Origin: an uncultured Lachnospiraceae bacterium
GTDB lineage: Bacteria; Bacillota; Clostridia; Lachnospirales; Lachnospiraceae
Length of the DNA: 64,000 bases
Assembly: GCA_900549665.1 (NCBI GenBank)
Contig: URPH01000011.1
Span: 1 to 64,000, forward strand
Reading direction: 5' to 3'
Shown here piece after piece: positions 34,036-43,098 of the stretch; position 1 is the first letter of the stretch; every line of letters starts with the position of its first letter. Below the pieces are notes generated by a model. It was not told the DNA's origin. It searched no databases and saw nothing but the letters and a program-made list of their open reading frames with translations. The translations under genes were made by a program, and so were the position numbers.

Positions 34036-34719
34036 TTAAGCGTTTACCTTAACGGTTTCTTTGATTGTTACTAATGCTTTCTTAGGTCCGGGTACTGCGC
34101 CTTTAACCAAAAGCAAATTCTTTTCAGCATCTACCTTAACAACTGTTAAGTTCTGAACTGTTACTTTCTTGCATCCCATGTGACCGGGCATTCCTTTTCC
34201 TTTAAATACCTTTGAAGGAGAAGAACAAGCACCGTTGGAACCCTGATGACGATGGAACTTAGAACCATGAGCCATAGGTCCTCTGTGCTGGCCAAATCTC
34301 TTGATAGCGCCCTGGAAGCCTTTTCCTTTGCTGATCGCGCTAGCGTCGATTCTGTCGCCTTCTGCAAAAATGTCTGCTTTGATCTCAGCACCGAGTGTAT
34401 ACTCTTCTGCGTTTTCGAATTTGAATTCTCTCACATATCTCTTGGATGAAACACCGGCTTTGTCAAAATGACCTTTTAAAGCCTTTGTTGTACCATGTCT
34501 GTGAACAATTTCTTTCTTGCCTGCTTTGTCTTTGTTGACTGTTTTGTCTTTTTTGTCAACAAAACCAACCTGAACTGCTGTGTAACCGTCGTTTTCTTCT
34601 GTCTTAACCTGAGTTACAACACAGGGGCCGGCCTGAAGTACGGTAACAGGAATTAAAGAACCGTCTTCATTGAAGATTTGAGTCATTCCGACTTTTGTTG
34701 CTAAAATAGCTTTCTTCAT
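34036..34719 (-). CDS. rplC: 50S ribosomal protein L3
   Basis: A 227-residue L3 (uL3), near the peptidyl-transferase centre. MKKAILATKVGMTQIFNEDG and GRRG-like loop FGQHRGPMAHGSKFHRHQGS are diagnostic. It is preceded by a 138-bp gap after rpsJ, longer than most spacings in this operon and containing no frame. Confidence 0.97.
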   Translation of the reverse strand: MKKAILATKVGMTQIFNEDGSLIPVTVLQAGPCVVTQVKTEENDGYTAVQVGFVDKKDKTVNKDKAGKKEIVHRHGTTKALKGHFDKAGVSSKRYVREFKFENAEEYTLGAEIKADIFAEGDRIDASAISKGKGFQGAIKRFGQHRGPMAHGSKFHRHQGSNGACSSPSKVFKGKGMPGHMGCKKVTVQNLTVVKVDAEKNLLLVKGAVPGPKKALVTIKETVKVNA

Positions 34720-34857
34720 GTTTTTGCCTCCTTGTTTCTACAGCGGAACGGGTCATCAGTTTCCCTCACCGTTCATACTAGATCCGGGATCATATAAGTG
34801 GAACTTGCGTTGCTTCTATATAAACCTAATAAAGGATCTAATCTGTTACTAAAAAAA

Positions 34858-35172
34858 TTATTTCATTTTGATGCCGATGAATACACCAGCGGGCATCTCA
34901 AGTCTCTGTAATGCATCAACAGTTTTCTGTGTCGGTGCAATTACGTCGATCAGTCTCTTGTGAGTTCTCTGTTCGAACTGTTCACGCGAATCTTTGTATT
35001 TGTGAGTAGCTCTTAAGATAGTAACAACTTCCTTTTTAGTAGGAAGCGGTACAGGGCCACTTACCTGAGATCCGTTCTTTTTGACTGTTTCGATGATTTT
35101 TTTGGCAGATGCATCAACTAATTGATGATCGTAGGCTTTTAATGTAATTCTCATTACCTGCTGATTTGCCAT
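34858..35172 (-). CDS. rpsJ: 30S ribosomal protein S10
   Basis: A 104-residue S10 (uS10), also known as NusE in antitermination. MRITLKAYDHQLVDASAKKI and PLPTKKEVVTILRATHKYKDS are diagnostic. ATG 35172 (MANQQVMRITL) is used with GGAGG 11 bp upstream; the frame extends further but into the leader. It heads the S10-spc-alpha ribosomal operon. Confidence 0.97.
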   Translation of the reverse strand: MANQQVMRITLKAYDHQLVDASAKKIIETVKKNGSQVSGPVPLPTKKEVVTILRATHKYKDSREQFEQRTHKRLIDVIAPTQKTVDALQRLEMPAGVFIGIKMK

Positions 35173-35415
35173 AAAAAAAGTCGCCTCCTTTTCGCACTTT
35201 TTTGATTGAAGTACGACAAGCGGTGACTGTACACTCTCCCGTGTGTGTCGCAATGACTTTCACACGTCGTTTCTATCCTCGGATAGACTTTTTGATTTGT
35301 ACAGTGACTTGCCGTCAGTTTCCTAACTTGACATTCGCTCCACGGAAAACCTGCAACTATGTGCAGCAACCTCACGCTTCATAGCTATCATGCCACAGCA
35401 CTTGATAATATAACA
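35173..35415 (-). promoter_or_regulatory. Promoter/leader region of the S10 ribosomal operon
   Basis: About 240 bp without a gene lie between the putP terminator and rpsJ. In the minus sense, a TTGCGC-17 bp-TATATT promoter overlaps the terminator stem near 35405-35433. The leader holds a tight hairpin TCTATCC/GGATAGA with a GA loop near 35271-35286 and a longer GTGTG..CACAC stem near 35241-35265. A regulatory leader is likely but its class is not recognised. Confidence 0.5.
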
Positions 35416-35445
35416 GAAAAAAGGAGCTTGCGCAAGCCCCTTTTT
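35416..35445 (-). terminator. Rho-independent terminator after putP
   Basis: The palindrome GCTTGCGCAAGC is extended by AAGG/CCTT-type pairs and ends in a T6 run in the minus sense, 40 bp beyond the putP stop. The A-run on the other arm makes it look bidirectional, but no plus-strand gene ends here. Confidence 0.88.
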
Positions 35446-35485
35446 CTCGAAGTTTATAAAAAATTGTATTTTTTTAAGTACATTG

Positions 35486-37033
35486 TTATTTTTCTGCTTT
35501 CAGCTCAGCATTTACCGCTTCAAACTCATCTACGATCTCTTTGGAAGGTGCTTTTGTCAGAAGACTTACCAGCACATTAACTAAGATTGCAACGATGAAT
35601 GCAGGAAGCAGTTCATAGATATTCCATGCGCCGCCCAAAGGTCTTACTAAGAACTTCCATACAAATACCATGACACCGCCTGCCACCATTCCGGATAAAG
35701 CACCCCATTTGTTGGAACGCTTCCAGAACAAAGCCAACAGAACAACCGGTCCGAAGGCTGCGCCAAAGCCCGCCCATGCAAAGGATACAATACCAAATAC
35801 AGAGCTGTTGGGATCTCTTGCGATAAACATGGCTACCAATGAGATCAGCACTACAGATACACGCGCGATGATCATGGCTGCTTTTTCACTCAGATCCTTG
35901 AAAACAACTTCCTTGATAATATTTTGTGATACAGAGGAGGCTGCAGCTAACAGCTGTGAATCTGCAGTTGACATGGTTGCTGCTAAAATACCGGCTAAGA
36001 TCAGTCCGGCGATCAACGCTGCCAGCACACCGTGTGAAGCGATCACCTGGGCGATCACGATGATAATGGTTTCTCCGTCACTCAATGAAGGGATCACAGA
36101 AGCCTTTGTCATTGCATTACCGACAATACCGATCATGATCGCAACACCCATGGAGATCACAACCCAGACGGTAGCGATCCTTCTCGATAAGGTCAGCTTC
36201 TTGGGATTTTCGATCGCCATAAAGCGCAGCAGGATATGAGGCATTCCGAAATAGCCAAGCCCCCATGCAAGTGTGGATGCGATCGTGATCGCACCATAGG
36301 AGGATGCACTGTTACTTGCCGCATCATGAATGGCTGTCAGGTTGAAATAGCCTGCCATGGAACGGGCATTGTCCGCAACCGCTCCGATACCGCCCGCCGT
36401 AGCTACACCATAACCGAGAACCACAACGATGGCAATACTCATAATAATACTCTGGATAAAGTCTGTCGTACTGGCTGCCAGGAAGCCGCCAAGTGTCGTA
36501 TAACCGACAATGACAATCGCACTGATGACCATTGCCACAACATAATCCGCATCAAACAGCGTACTGAAAAGCTTTCCGCATGCAGCAAAGCCGGATGCTG
36601 TATAAGGCACAAAGAAAACAATGATCACAATTGCCGCGATCAGTGAAAGAATGTTTTTGTCATCACGGTAACGGTTGGAAAAGAAAACCGGGATCGTTGT
36701 GGAATTTTTGCATTTGACAGTATACTTACGCAGTCTTTTTGCCACAATAAGCCAGTTGATATATGTACCGATCGCCAGACCTGCTGCCGTCCAGAATGCA
36801 TCTGCAAGTCCTGTTACATATGCCACACCGGGAAGTCCCATCAAAAGCCAGCTGCTCATGTCCGATGCTTCCGCACTCATGGCAGTCACAAAAGGTCCAA
36901 GCCTTCTGCCTCCCAGATAAAAATCATCTGTTGTCTTGTTTTTCCTCGAAAAAGCAACTCCGATATAGACAACCACTGCAAGATATGCAATGATCGAGAT
37001 TAAAATACAGATGTTGGATGTTGTCATTTTCAT
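35486..37033 (-). CDS. putP: Sodium/proline symporter
   Basis: A 515-residue sodium:solute symporter with about 13 membrane helices. The N-terminal TDDFYLGGRRLGPFVTAMSAEASDMSSWLLMG is the PutP pattern containing Na+-site residues (the Asp in SAEASDMSSW). The C-terminus is a charged cytoplasmic helix. The length matches PutP (about 500). It imports proline with sodium, as nutrient or osmolyte. A terminator follows. Confidence 0.93.
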   Translation of the reverse strand: MKMTTSNICILISIIAYLAVVVYIGVAFSRKNKTTDDFYLGGRRLGPFVTAMSAEASDMSSWLLMGLPGVAYVTGLADAFWTAAGLAIGTYINWLIVAKRLRKYTVKCKNSTTIPVFFSNRYRDDKNILSLIAAIVIIVFFVPYTASGFAACGKLFSTLFDADYVVAMVISAIVIVGYTTLGGFLAASTTDFIQSIIMSIAIVVVLGYGVATAGGIGAVADNARSMAGYFNLTAIHDAASNSASSYGAITIASTLAWGLGYFGMPHILLRFMAIENPKKLTLSRRIATVWVVISMGVAIMIGIVGNAMTKASVIPSLSDGETIIIVIAQVIASHGVLAALIAGLILAGILAATMSTADSQLLAAASSVSQNIIKEVVFKDLSEKAAMIIARVSVVLISLVAMFIARDPNSSVFGIVSFAWAGFGAAFGPVVLLALFWKRSNKWGALSGMVAGGVMVFVWKFLVRPLGGAWNIYELLPAFIVAILVNVLVSLLTKAPSKEIVDEFEAVNAELKAEK

Positions 37034-37086
37034 AATCTCCTCTCATTTGAAAACATATTGGGTCTATCTCAAAAGCATCCGTTTCA

Positions 37087-37788
37087 TTATGAAATCACAT
37101 TGCCATTGAAAACTCTTACTGCCGCTGATGCGATATTGTCCGTTAAGAAATTCGGATCCTCTGCAATTGCAAAGACCATAATACATAAATATCCCAGTCC
37201 AAACACAAATGCCACGATCGATACGATCAGACCTGCGATCGCAAGGCCTTCCATTTTACCATCGTTGTCATTTCTGGATAAGATAGCCAGAACTACGCCT
37301 GCAATTCCCAGAATAACTCCCAAAATTCCAAAACCGCAGCAGGTCACGATTCCGGCAATACCAAAGATCAGAGACAGGATTGCCTTTGTACTGGTCTTCT
37401 TTTGGGGCACGAGATTGTATGCATTTTGACTGTAGCCGTCGGCATAGCCCTGCTGATTGTACCCATTATACCCCTGTGGCTGATAGCCCGGCTGTACATA
37501 GCCTTGCGACTGGTAGCCCGGCTGACCGTTGCCCTGCGGCTGATAGCCTGTCTGGCTGTAGCCCTGCGGCTGGTAATCGCCCTGTCCGTTGCCCTGCGGC
37601 TGATAATCTGTCTGGCTGTAGCCCTGCGGCTGGTAATCGCCCTGACCGTTGCCCTGTGGCTGATAGTCTGTCTGACTGTAGCCCTGCGGCTGATAATCTT
37701 CCTGCCCGGTAGTCTGCGATGAGAATCCCTGTGGATCAGTACCCTGCGGAACATAGCCGGAATTTATATTATTGTAATTTTCATCCAT
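37087..37788 (-). CDS. DUF4190 membrane protein with Gln/Gly/Tyr repeat tail
   Basis: A 233-residue protein. Residues 1-125 are low-complexity repeats of YQPQGYSQTD and YQPQGNGQGD type, resembling disordered, phase-separating tails. Residues about 135-215 hold two membrane segments with the glycine-rich SLIFGIAGIVTCCGFGILGVILGIAG pattern of DUF4190. The function of DUF4190 is unknown. It is transcribed divergently from the DUF2752 gene across 177 bp with back-to-back promoters, so the two may be co-controlled. The repeats are encoded by a 60-bp DNA tandem array. Confidence 0.83.
   Translation of the reverse strand: MDENYNNINSGYVPQGTDPQGFSSQTTGQEDYQPQGYSQTDYQPQGNGQGDYQPQGYSQTDYQPQGNGQGDYQPQGYSQTGYQPQGNGQPGYQSQGYVQPGYQPQGYNGYNQQGYADGYSQNAYNLVPQKKTSTKAILSLIFGIAGIVTCCGFGILGVILGIAGVVLAILSRNDNDGKMEGLAIAGLIVSIVAFVFGLGYLCIMVFAIAEDPNFLTDNIASAAVRVFNGNVIS
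37501..37710 (-). repeat. 60-bp tandem repeat array inside the DUF4190 gene
   Basis: Three and a half near-identical 60-bp units begin at 37501, 37561, 37621 and 37681. Each encodes two related decapeptides (YQPQGNGQGD, YQPQGYSQTD). Units two and three differ at only a few positions, suggesting recent duplication, and the array is likely to vary in copy number between strains. Confidence 0.9.
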
Positions 37789-37845
37789 ATAAATACATTC
37801 TCCTTCTACGTGTTTATTCTCTGCTGATGTAACACATTAAAGTAA

Positions 37846-37874
37846 ATTATACAAGAAGAATACTTTTTCAACAA
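37846..37874 (-). promoter_or_regulatory. Promoter of the DUF4190 gene
   Basis: Minus-sense TTGTTG (37869-37874) and perfect TATAAT (37846-37851), 17 bp apart, 58 bp upstream of the ATG. Confidence 0.75.
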
Positions 37875-37880
37875 GCTTTT

Positions 37881-37909
37881 TTGACGAAAGAACGAAAATC
37901 CATTAAAAT
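37881..37909 (+). promoter_or_regulatory. Promoter of the DUF2752 gene
   Basis: TTGACG (37881-37886) and TAAAAT (37904-37909), 17 bp apart, 56 bp upstream of the ATG at 37966. Its -35 lies 7 bp from the -35 of the divergent DUF4190 promoter. Confidence 0.7.
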
Positions 37910-37965
37910 ACCATTAAACAACGGCAGGGTGTACGGACATTCTGTTTCATCACGGGAGTACCTCT

Positions 37966-38427
37966 ATGTATTTACATTTTCACATAAATAAAAAAAGATA
38001 TCTTCTGCTCACAGGCATATTCCTGCTATTGGTTCTTCTTTCCTTTGGCTATGTATATATCGCTCCGGTTCTGTCCGATACATACCCTGTCATCTTCTGG
38101 GAATGTGTCTTTAAAAACTTTTTTCATCTGTACTGTCCCGGCTGCGGCGGCACACACGCGCTTTACGCTCTGTTACACCTGCATCCGCTTGAGTCCTTTC
38201 TTTACCATCCGCTTGTAATTTATGTTGTATTTTTTTGCTGTTTCTTCTATATTAAAATAGGTGTTGCATTGAAAAGACATCATGGAGAAACGGATGTACA
38301 GATTCCGGTTATCCTTTTTTATATCGCTTTCATATTAGTCATTGCTTTTTTTATCCTGAGAAATGTCCTGCTCGTACGTTTCGGTCTGGACTATCCGGGA
38401 GAATTGAAAGCCTTCTGGGGCTTTTAA
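37966..38427 (+). CDS. DUF2752 membrane protein
   Basis: A 153-residue protein with three to four membrane helices. The diagnostic DUF2752 segment is HLYCPGCGGTHALYALLHLHP near residues 55-75, with a Cys-Pro-Gly-Cys pair. Function is unknown; such genes are often neighbours of DUF4190/CD225-type proteins, as here on the opposite strand. It is followed 33 bp later by a methyltransferase gene in the same direction. Confidence 0.85.
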   Translation: MYLHFHINKKRYLLLTGIFLLLVLLSFGYVYIAPVLSDTYPVIFWECVFKNFFHLYCPGCGGTHALYALLHLHPLESFLYHPLVIYVVFFCCFFYIKIGVALKRHHGETDVQIPVILFYIAFILVIAFFILRNVLLVRFGLDYPGELKAFWGF

Positions 38428-38460
38428 TAAACTATCAACAATCAATTATAGGAGAATATT

Positions 38461-39333
38461 ATGTGGATTGCAGATCAATGGAAAGATTATGAAGTCATAG
38501 ATACTTGTTCCGGTGAAAAATGTGAGCGCTGGGGCGACTATATCCTGGTGCGTCCCGATCCTCAGGTCATCTGGGATACCGGACACCACAATCCGGCATG
38601 GAAGAAAAAAAACGGTCACTATCACCGCAGCAATAAGGGCGGCGGCGAATGGGAATTCCGCAATCTCCCGGAGGAATGGTCCATTACCTACCGTGACCTG
38701 ACCTTTAACTTAAAACCCTTCAGCTTCAAGCATACCGGCCTTTTCCCGGAGCAGGCTGTCAACTGGGACTGGTGCTCTCAAAAGATCAAAGAGGCGACCA
38801 GAGAAAAAGGACGTCAGTTAAAGGTGTTAAATCTCTTTGCCTATACCGGCGGTGCAACGATTTCTGCTGCCGCAGCCGGTGCTGCGGTAACGCATGTAGA
38901 TGCTTCCAAGGGCATGGTGACCTGGGCAAAGGAAAATGCTTTGTCATCCGGTCTTTCCAGTGCTCCCATCCGCTGGCTGGTGGATGACTGCGTCAAATTT
39001 GTCGAGCGTGAGATCCGCCGCGGCAATACCTATGACGGAATCATAATGGATCCCCCGTCATACGGCAGAGGACCCAAAGGTGAAATCTGGAAAATCGAAG
39101 AGTCGATTTATCCGTTTATTCAATTAACCGCAAAGCTTTTATCAAAGGATTCCGTTTTCTTTCTGATCAATTCCTATACAACCGGACTGCAGCCCGCTGT
39201 ATTATCCTACATGATCAATACGGCAATCGTACCGCAGTTTGGCGGCAGGGTGGAAGCCGGAGAAATCGGTCTTCCGGTCACAGAGAGCGGTCTCATACTT
39301 CCCTGCGGCGCCAGCGGCAGATGGTGTAAATAA
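38461..39333 (+). CDS. Class I SAM-dependent methyltransferase (RlmI superfamily, PUA-less)
   Basis: A 290-residue methyltransferase. The core resembles RlmI-type RNA methyltransferases: FKHTGLFPEQAVNWDW, then motif I LNLFAYTGGATISAAAAGA at about 123-141, the acidic loop HVDASKGMVTWAKEN, and motif IV MDPPSYGRG near 197-205. It lacks the N-terminal PUA domain of the paralogue at 590, and the substrate could be an RNA other than 23S. The ends lie 4 bp from the convergent DUF6449 gene. Confidence 0.8.
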   Translation: MWIADQWKDYEVIDTCSGEKCERWGDYILVRPDPQVIWDTGHHNPAWKKKNGHYHRSNKGGGEWEFRNLPEEWSITYRDLTFNLKPFSFKHTGLFPEQAVNWDWCSQKIKEATREKGRQLKVLNLFAYTGGATISAAAAGAAVTHVDASKGMVTWAKENALSSGLSSAPIRWLVDDCVKFVEREIRRGNTYDGIIMDPPSYGRGPKGEIWKIEESIYPFIQLTAKLLSKDSVFFLINSYTTGLQPAVLSYMINTAIVPQFGGRVEAGEIGLPVTESGLILPCGASGRWCK

Positions 39334-39337
39334 AGCT

Positions 39338-41629
39338 TTAATCATCCCGTGATTCCCAACTATCGTTGATCACTGCATTTTTCATGGCTTTCTTCAGATC
39401 CTGAGGGAATCCTTTTGTATACAATGCATACTGCGCCGCTTCTCCATCCTTGGAAATAACCTTTATGAAATAATCCTGATCGGCCATCATATCAACCTCT
39501 AATGTATTCCAGTGTGCTTCCATCGGGAATGCATCCGCCATAACCTCTTTGCCAAGCTCTGACTGAGGATCCAGTTCTAAGACAAGCTGTGTCGTGGTAT
39601 CATCCGTTTCGGTTGTTGTATACACATTTATCTTAGAAACCTTATCTGCCGGAATGGATGTATCTGTATTTATACCGATGGACTGCAGAAATGCTGTCGT
39701 TTTCTCATCACATTCATAGACACTCATTATGATGGTAACAGCTCCGGCATACTCATCCCATCTGGTCTCCCATCCGTTCTCGCCTTTTACAACCTTCCCG
39801 ATACCAATGTCAATATATCCGACAGGTGCTTTATCTATCAGATCCTTATATGTCCGGGCATTCAGATCATCCTTCATTGCTGCGCAAAGCTTATCGATAT
39901 CCTTTCCGTCGATTCTCCGGCCATAGGAATCTCCCATTCTTGATTCAAAATCATATCCGGTATATGTGGCTTCCGCATCATATGAATCACTGCTCAAACG
40001 GTCCATAACAACCGGATTATCAAATAGATTGACCGCCTTTTTATATCCCTGCGTCTCATACACAACAGAATATATCTTTCTGATATCAATCTCGGAGAGC
40101 CAGTATTTTCTTTTCACGCTCCGCCCGTTTTTCAGATGATATTCAACCACCGCACTCTCGCAATCATACCGGTCCCTGTAGGTCAAATCACTGTCAACAC
40201 CCAGATCATCTCTCACAGAATAAGTCTCATCCCGAGGGAAGGTATCTGTCGACCGATACTGTTCTTTATCCATTGCATCCTGCAAAACGGTGAGCAGGAC
40301 CTTTTTGGCATTTTCATCGGTAATATGCATATCGGCTGTATCCCCCAGCTCTGAGGCGGACCCATTGTTTTGCGGTGCAGCCCAGTCATAGTCTCTGACA
40401 AATGAGAAATCGGCAAGTTTATCTTCCTTTGGCAGGTACGTATTATATCCGAAAATATCAAATGCATAAACAGAAAAGATCAGGCAGCACAGAACACCTG
40501 CCGCAAGCGATGCTGGCAAATGCTTTTTGGGATGACGGATAATACTGTTAAAATCACCCTCCATGATGGAACAAAGTATGATATGCAATACGATCGTCGA
40601 TAAAACAATACCGATAAATCCATACATAATGACCTTTTCATAATAGGTACCCGCAATCGCCATCAATACGCCGACATACAGAGAAACCGCAAAAACAATC
40701 GCAAACTGAATTAACGGAACCGCTTTTTTAAATACAATGGCCTTTCCTCCTGTCTGGGAGGCTCTTTTTTTGTAAAGCCAGTAAGCGATCAACGTATATA
40801 CGATCAGCTGCAGCAGTAAAAGCACAAAATAATAAGCACATTTTGTTGATACACCGGCTCCGTAGCGGAAATAATTATACTGTGCAAATGCCCGGTTCTC
40901 GATGGAGAGAAATGCACTCAGCCCGGAAAAAATCGGCGAGGTCAGGTTACCCGTTGCGAACTGACTATAGCCCGTGTCCCCGCAAAAGGTATCCAGAAAC
41001 TGTGTTTTAAAGGCAAGTATGGATGCCCGGCAGGCAACTTCTACAAATAAGAGAAATACGCCGCCAAAAAATGCCAGTACCATGTTGCCGGTCAATAACT
41101 GTGCGATCAGCACAAGCATGTATACACCCATAAATGTCAGCACACAGACAACAAATATCCAGGCACTTGCTTTTAGAAAGTCGCTGTTATATATTCCATA
41201 TCCTAAAATGATCAGGTTGGAGGCTAAAAGCCCCAGTGCCAGCGGAACGGCATACATAAAGAGACTGTTTAAATGGATATACACAAAACGTTCTTTTTCC
41301 CTGACCGGAACGGATTTGTACAGATCCACCTTCTGGCGCTTGTTCATCCAGGAAAGACTCTGGATCGCCATTATAATTCCCAGAACAATCGCAATGAAAA
41401 AGTGTAAAATGTTGTAAATATTTCCCATCAGAATAGAATAGCACATCTGATTGTAAGCAACGGCAGTCTTAAGTTCCAATAACTGATATTCAGCAACCGC
41501 TCCGGATACGGATAAATAAGTAAACATAGGCAGTGCAAAAAATATAAGTCCAATGCTTAAGAATAATATCCAGCTTCTTTTTTTGATATTCCATAAACTA
41601 TACTTCCAATATGAGCTTCTTGATGTCAT
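39338..41629 (-). CDS. DUF6449 ABC transporter permease
   Basis: A 763-residue protein with about ten membrane helices in residues 1-395 and a long hydrophilic C-terminal domain (about 400-763) predicted outside the membrane, of the DUF6449 type. The ATG at 41629 (MTSRSSYW) with GGAGG 10 bp upstream is used; it overlaps the ATPase gene by 32 bp. With the GntR regulator and the ATPase it forms a YtrA-type operon, usually linked to cell-envelope stress or antimicrobial peptides. Substrate unknown. Confidence 0.8.
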   Translation of the reverse strand: MTSRSSYWKYSLWNIKKRSWILFLSIGLIFFALPMFTYLSVSGAVAEYQLLELKTAVAYNQMCYSILMGNIYNILHFFIAIVLGIIMAIQSLSWMNKRQKVDLYKSVPVREKERFVYIHLNSLFMYAVPLALGLLASNLIILGYGIYNSDFLKASAWIFVVCVLTFMGVYMLVLIAQLLTGNMVLAFFGGVFLLFVEVACRASILAFKTQFLDTFCGDTGYSQFATGNLTSPIFSGLSAFLSIENRAFAQYNYFRYGAGVSTKCAYYFVLLLLQLIVYTLIAYWLYKKRASQTGGKAIVFKKAVPLIQFAIVFAVSLYVGVLMAIAGTYYEKVIMYGFIGIVLSTIVLHIILCSIMEGDFNSIIRHPKKHLPASLAAGVLCCLIFSVYAFDIFGYNTYLPKEDKLADFSFVRDYDWAAPQNNGSASELGDTADMHITDENAKKVLLTVLQDAMDKEQYRSTDTFPRDETYSVRDDLGVDSDLTYRDRYDCESAVVEYHLKNGRSVKRKYWLSEIDIRKIYSVVYETQGYKKAVNLFDNPVVMDRLSSDSYDAEATYTGYDFESRMGDSYGRRIDGKDIDKLCAAMKDDLNARTYKDLIDKAPVGYIDIGIGKVVKGENGWETRWDEYAGAVTIIMSVYECDEKTTAFLQSIGINTDTSIPADKVSKINVYTTTETDDTTTQLVLELDPQSELGKEVMADAFPMEAHWNTLEVDMMADQDYFIKVISKDGEAAQYALYTKGFPQDLKKAMKNAVINDSWESRDD

Positions 41630-42506
41630 AACCCACAACCTCCGTTTCACTGATAAAGATTTCCTCTAAGGAAAGCGGCAGAACCTCGCAAAAAACGGTA
41701 TCGATCTGATTGAGCTTTTCAGCAATTTCCTCACGACCGCCGCGGACTGTCAATGTATAAAGGGAACCTCTGTGTTCTTTTTTCATAATGTCAAAAATAC
41801 TGAGTGCATTTTCGTAAGCAGCTCCATCCTTGAATACACACTGGATCTTCTGAAGTCCGCACTTCATTTCATCCAGATCCTTGGATAACAGGACGCCGCC
41901 CTTGTGCAAAAGACCGACCGTATCGCAGATATCTTCAAGCTCCCGCAGATTGTGCGATGCAATGACCGGTGTCAGACCTCTTTCTCCCATTTCCTTTGCC
42001 AAAAGGCTTTTCACCGCCTGACGCATAACCGGATCCAGTCCGTCAAAGGTCTCATCACACAGAATATAATCTGTCCGGCTTGCCAGTGCCAGAATGACCG
42101 CCAGCTGTTTTTTCATGCCTTTTGAATAAGTGGCTATTTTGCGCTTCGACTCCAGCCCAAACTGTTGTAAGAGCTTGTAATACTCTGCTTTATCAAAGCT
42201 TTTATATACCATACTGTAGTACTGCTCCATATCGACTGCATTTCCATGTGAAAAAAAATACGGTTCATCCGCAATAAAGAAGATTTTCTCCTTTGCTGCC
42301 GGATTGTCGTATACCGGCATGCCCTCAACGGTAATCCCGCCTTCGTCCGGCTTCATCACACCGCACATCATACGAAGCAATGTGGACTTTCCGGCTCCGT
42401 TGGTACCGATCAGACCGAATACCATGCCTTCTCTTATATCGATATCAATCTGATTGACCGCTATATAATCATCAAATTTTTTGGTAATTCCTTTTATGGA
42501 TATCAT
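41598..42506 (-). CDS. ABC transporter ATP-binding protein
   Basis: A 302-residue ATPase with Walker A GTNGAGKST, a signature region YSKGMKKQ (degenerate, as in YtrB/BcrA-type ATPases) and Walker B YILCDETFDGLD (an Asp-Glu-Thr in place of the common Asp-Glu-Pro). It pairs with the overlapping DUF6449 permease and lies 45 bp after the GntR regulator. Start ATG with AGGAGG upstream. Confidence 0.92.
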   Translation of the reverse strand: MISIKGITKKFDDYIAVNQIDIDIREGMVFGLIGTNGAGKSTLLRMMCGVMKPDEGGITVEGMPVYDNPAAKEKIFFIADEPYFFSHGNAVDMEQYYSMVYKSFDKAEYYKLLQQFGLESKRKIATYSKGMKKQLAVILALASRTDYILCDETFDGLDPVMRQAVKSLLAKEMGERGLTPVIASHNLRELEDICDTVGLLHKGGVLLSKDLDEMKCGLQKIQCVFKDGAAYENALSIFDIMKKEHRGSLYTLTVRGGREEIAEKLNQIDTVFCEVLPLSLEEIFISETEVVGYDIKKLILEV

Positions 42507-42551
42507 GTTTCTCCCTCCTTGATTATTAGCCTACGCTAACTGCTTTTCCTG

Positions 42552-42917
42552 TCAAATATCCTTATGACGGGAACTGATATAATCCGTCAGTACAGATATT
42601 TCCACACCGGCTTCCTCTGTCTCCCGAAGCAAACCCTCTAATTTTTCCAATATTTCTGCCTGCTTCATATCCTTCAGGTTGGTGTTTTCAGCGACAAAAT
42701 TGCCTCTGCCCTTGACCGTATAAATAAAACCCTGACGCTCCAATTCCGCATACGCTTTCTGAATCGTATTGGGATTGATGGAAAGCTCCATCGCCAAGGA
42801 TCTGACGGATGGCATTTTCTCACCCGGTGTCAGCACATTGCGCACGATCAGATTTTTGTATTTACTTACGATCTGCTCATAAATCGGTGTCGGATCGGTA
42901 TAATCAATCCAGATCAT
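42552..42917 (-). CDS. GntR family regulator, YtrA subfamily
   Basis: A 121-residue regulator. The winged helix-turn-helix is at about 10-75, with PSVRSLAMELSINPNTIQKAYAELERQGF and a short C-terminal helix in place of a ligand domain, the YtrA plan. The ATG at 42917 is used since GGAGG is then 7 bp away; an ATG two codons earlier would touch the SD. It heads the operon and almost certainly binds the inverted repeat overlapping its promoter at 43010-43044. Confidence 0.92.
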   Translation of the reverse strand: MIWIDYTDPTPIYEQIVSKYKNLIVRNVLTPGEKMPSVRSLAMELSINPNTIQKAYAELERQGFIYTVKGRGNFVAENTNLKDMKQAEILEKLEGLLRETEEAGVEISVLTDYISSRHKDI

Positions 42918-43009
42918 TTTCATCCCTCCTTGCTGTCAGATAGATCGCTCTGTTTTTGTGTTGCTGCATTTTGTATGCTTTTGTTTCATTTTGTTTATTT
43001 ACCGCTTCG

Positions 43010-43044
43010 TTATAAGTGTACTATCACATGTGGTACACTTATAA
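43010..43044. promoter_or_regulatory. YtrA-type operator: 12-bp perfect inverted repeat
   Basis: TTATAAGTGTAC (43010-43021) and GTACACTTATAA (43033-43044) are perfect inverted arms around 11 bp. Within them AGTGTA and TACACT are separated by 13 bp, the spacing I recall for the B. subtilis YtrA operator. The arms start at the promoter -10, so repressor binding would block initiation of the regulator-transporter operon. Confidence 0.88.
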
Positions 43045-43071
43045 ATTAACATATGAATTTGAGGATGTCAA
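43043..43071 (-). promoter_or_regulatory. Promoter of the GntR-ABC operon
   Basis: Perfect TTGACA (43066-43071) and TAATTT (43043-43048) with a 17-bp spacer on the minus strand. The operator overlaps the -10 and the start site. Confidence 0.85.
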
Positions 43072-43098
43072 ACGATTTTTCATTTTTATAAAAATATT

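Noticed and set aside
37402..37722. Long plus-strand frames opposite the DUF4190 repeats
   Set aside because: They reflect the repeated triplet-multiple unit on the opposite strand and have no promoter, SD or recognisable fold.
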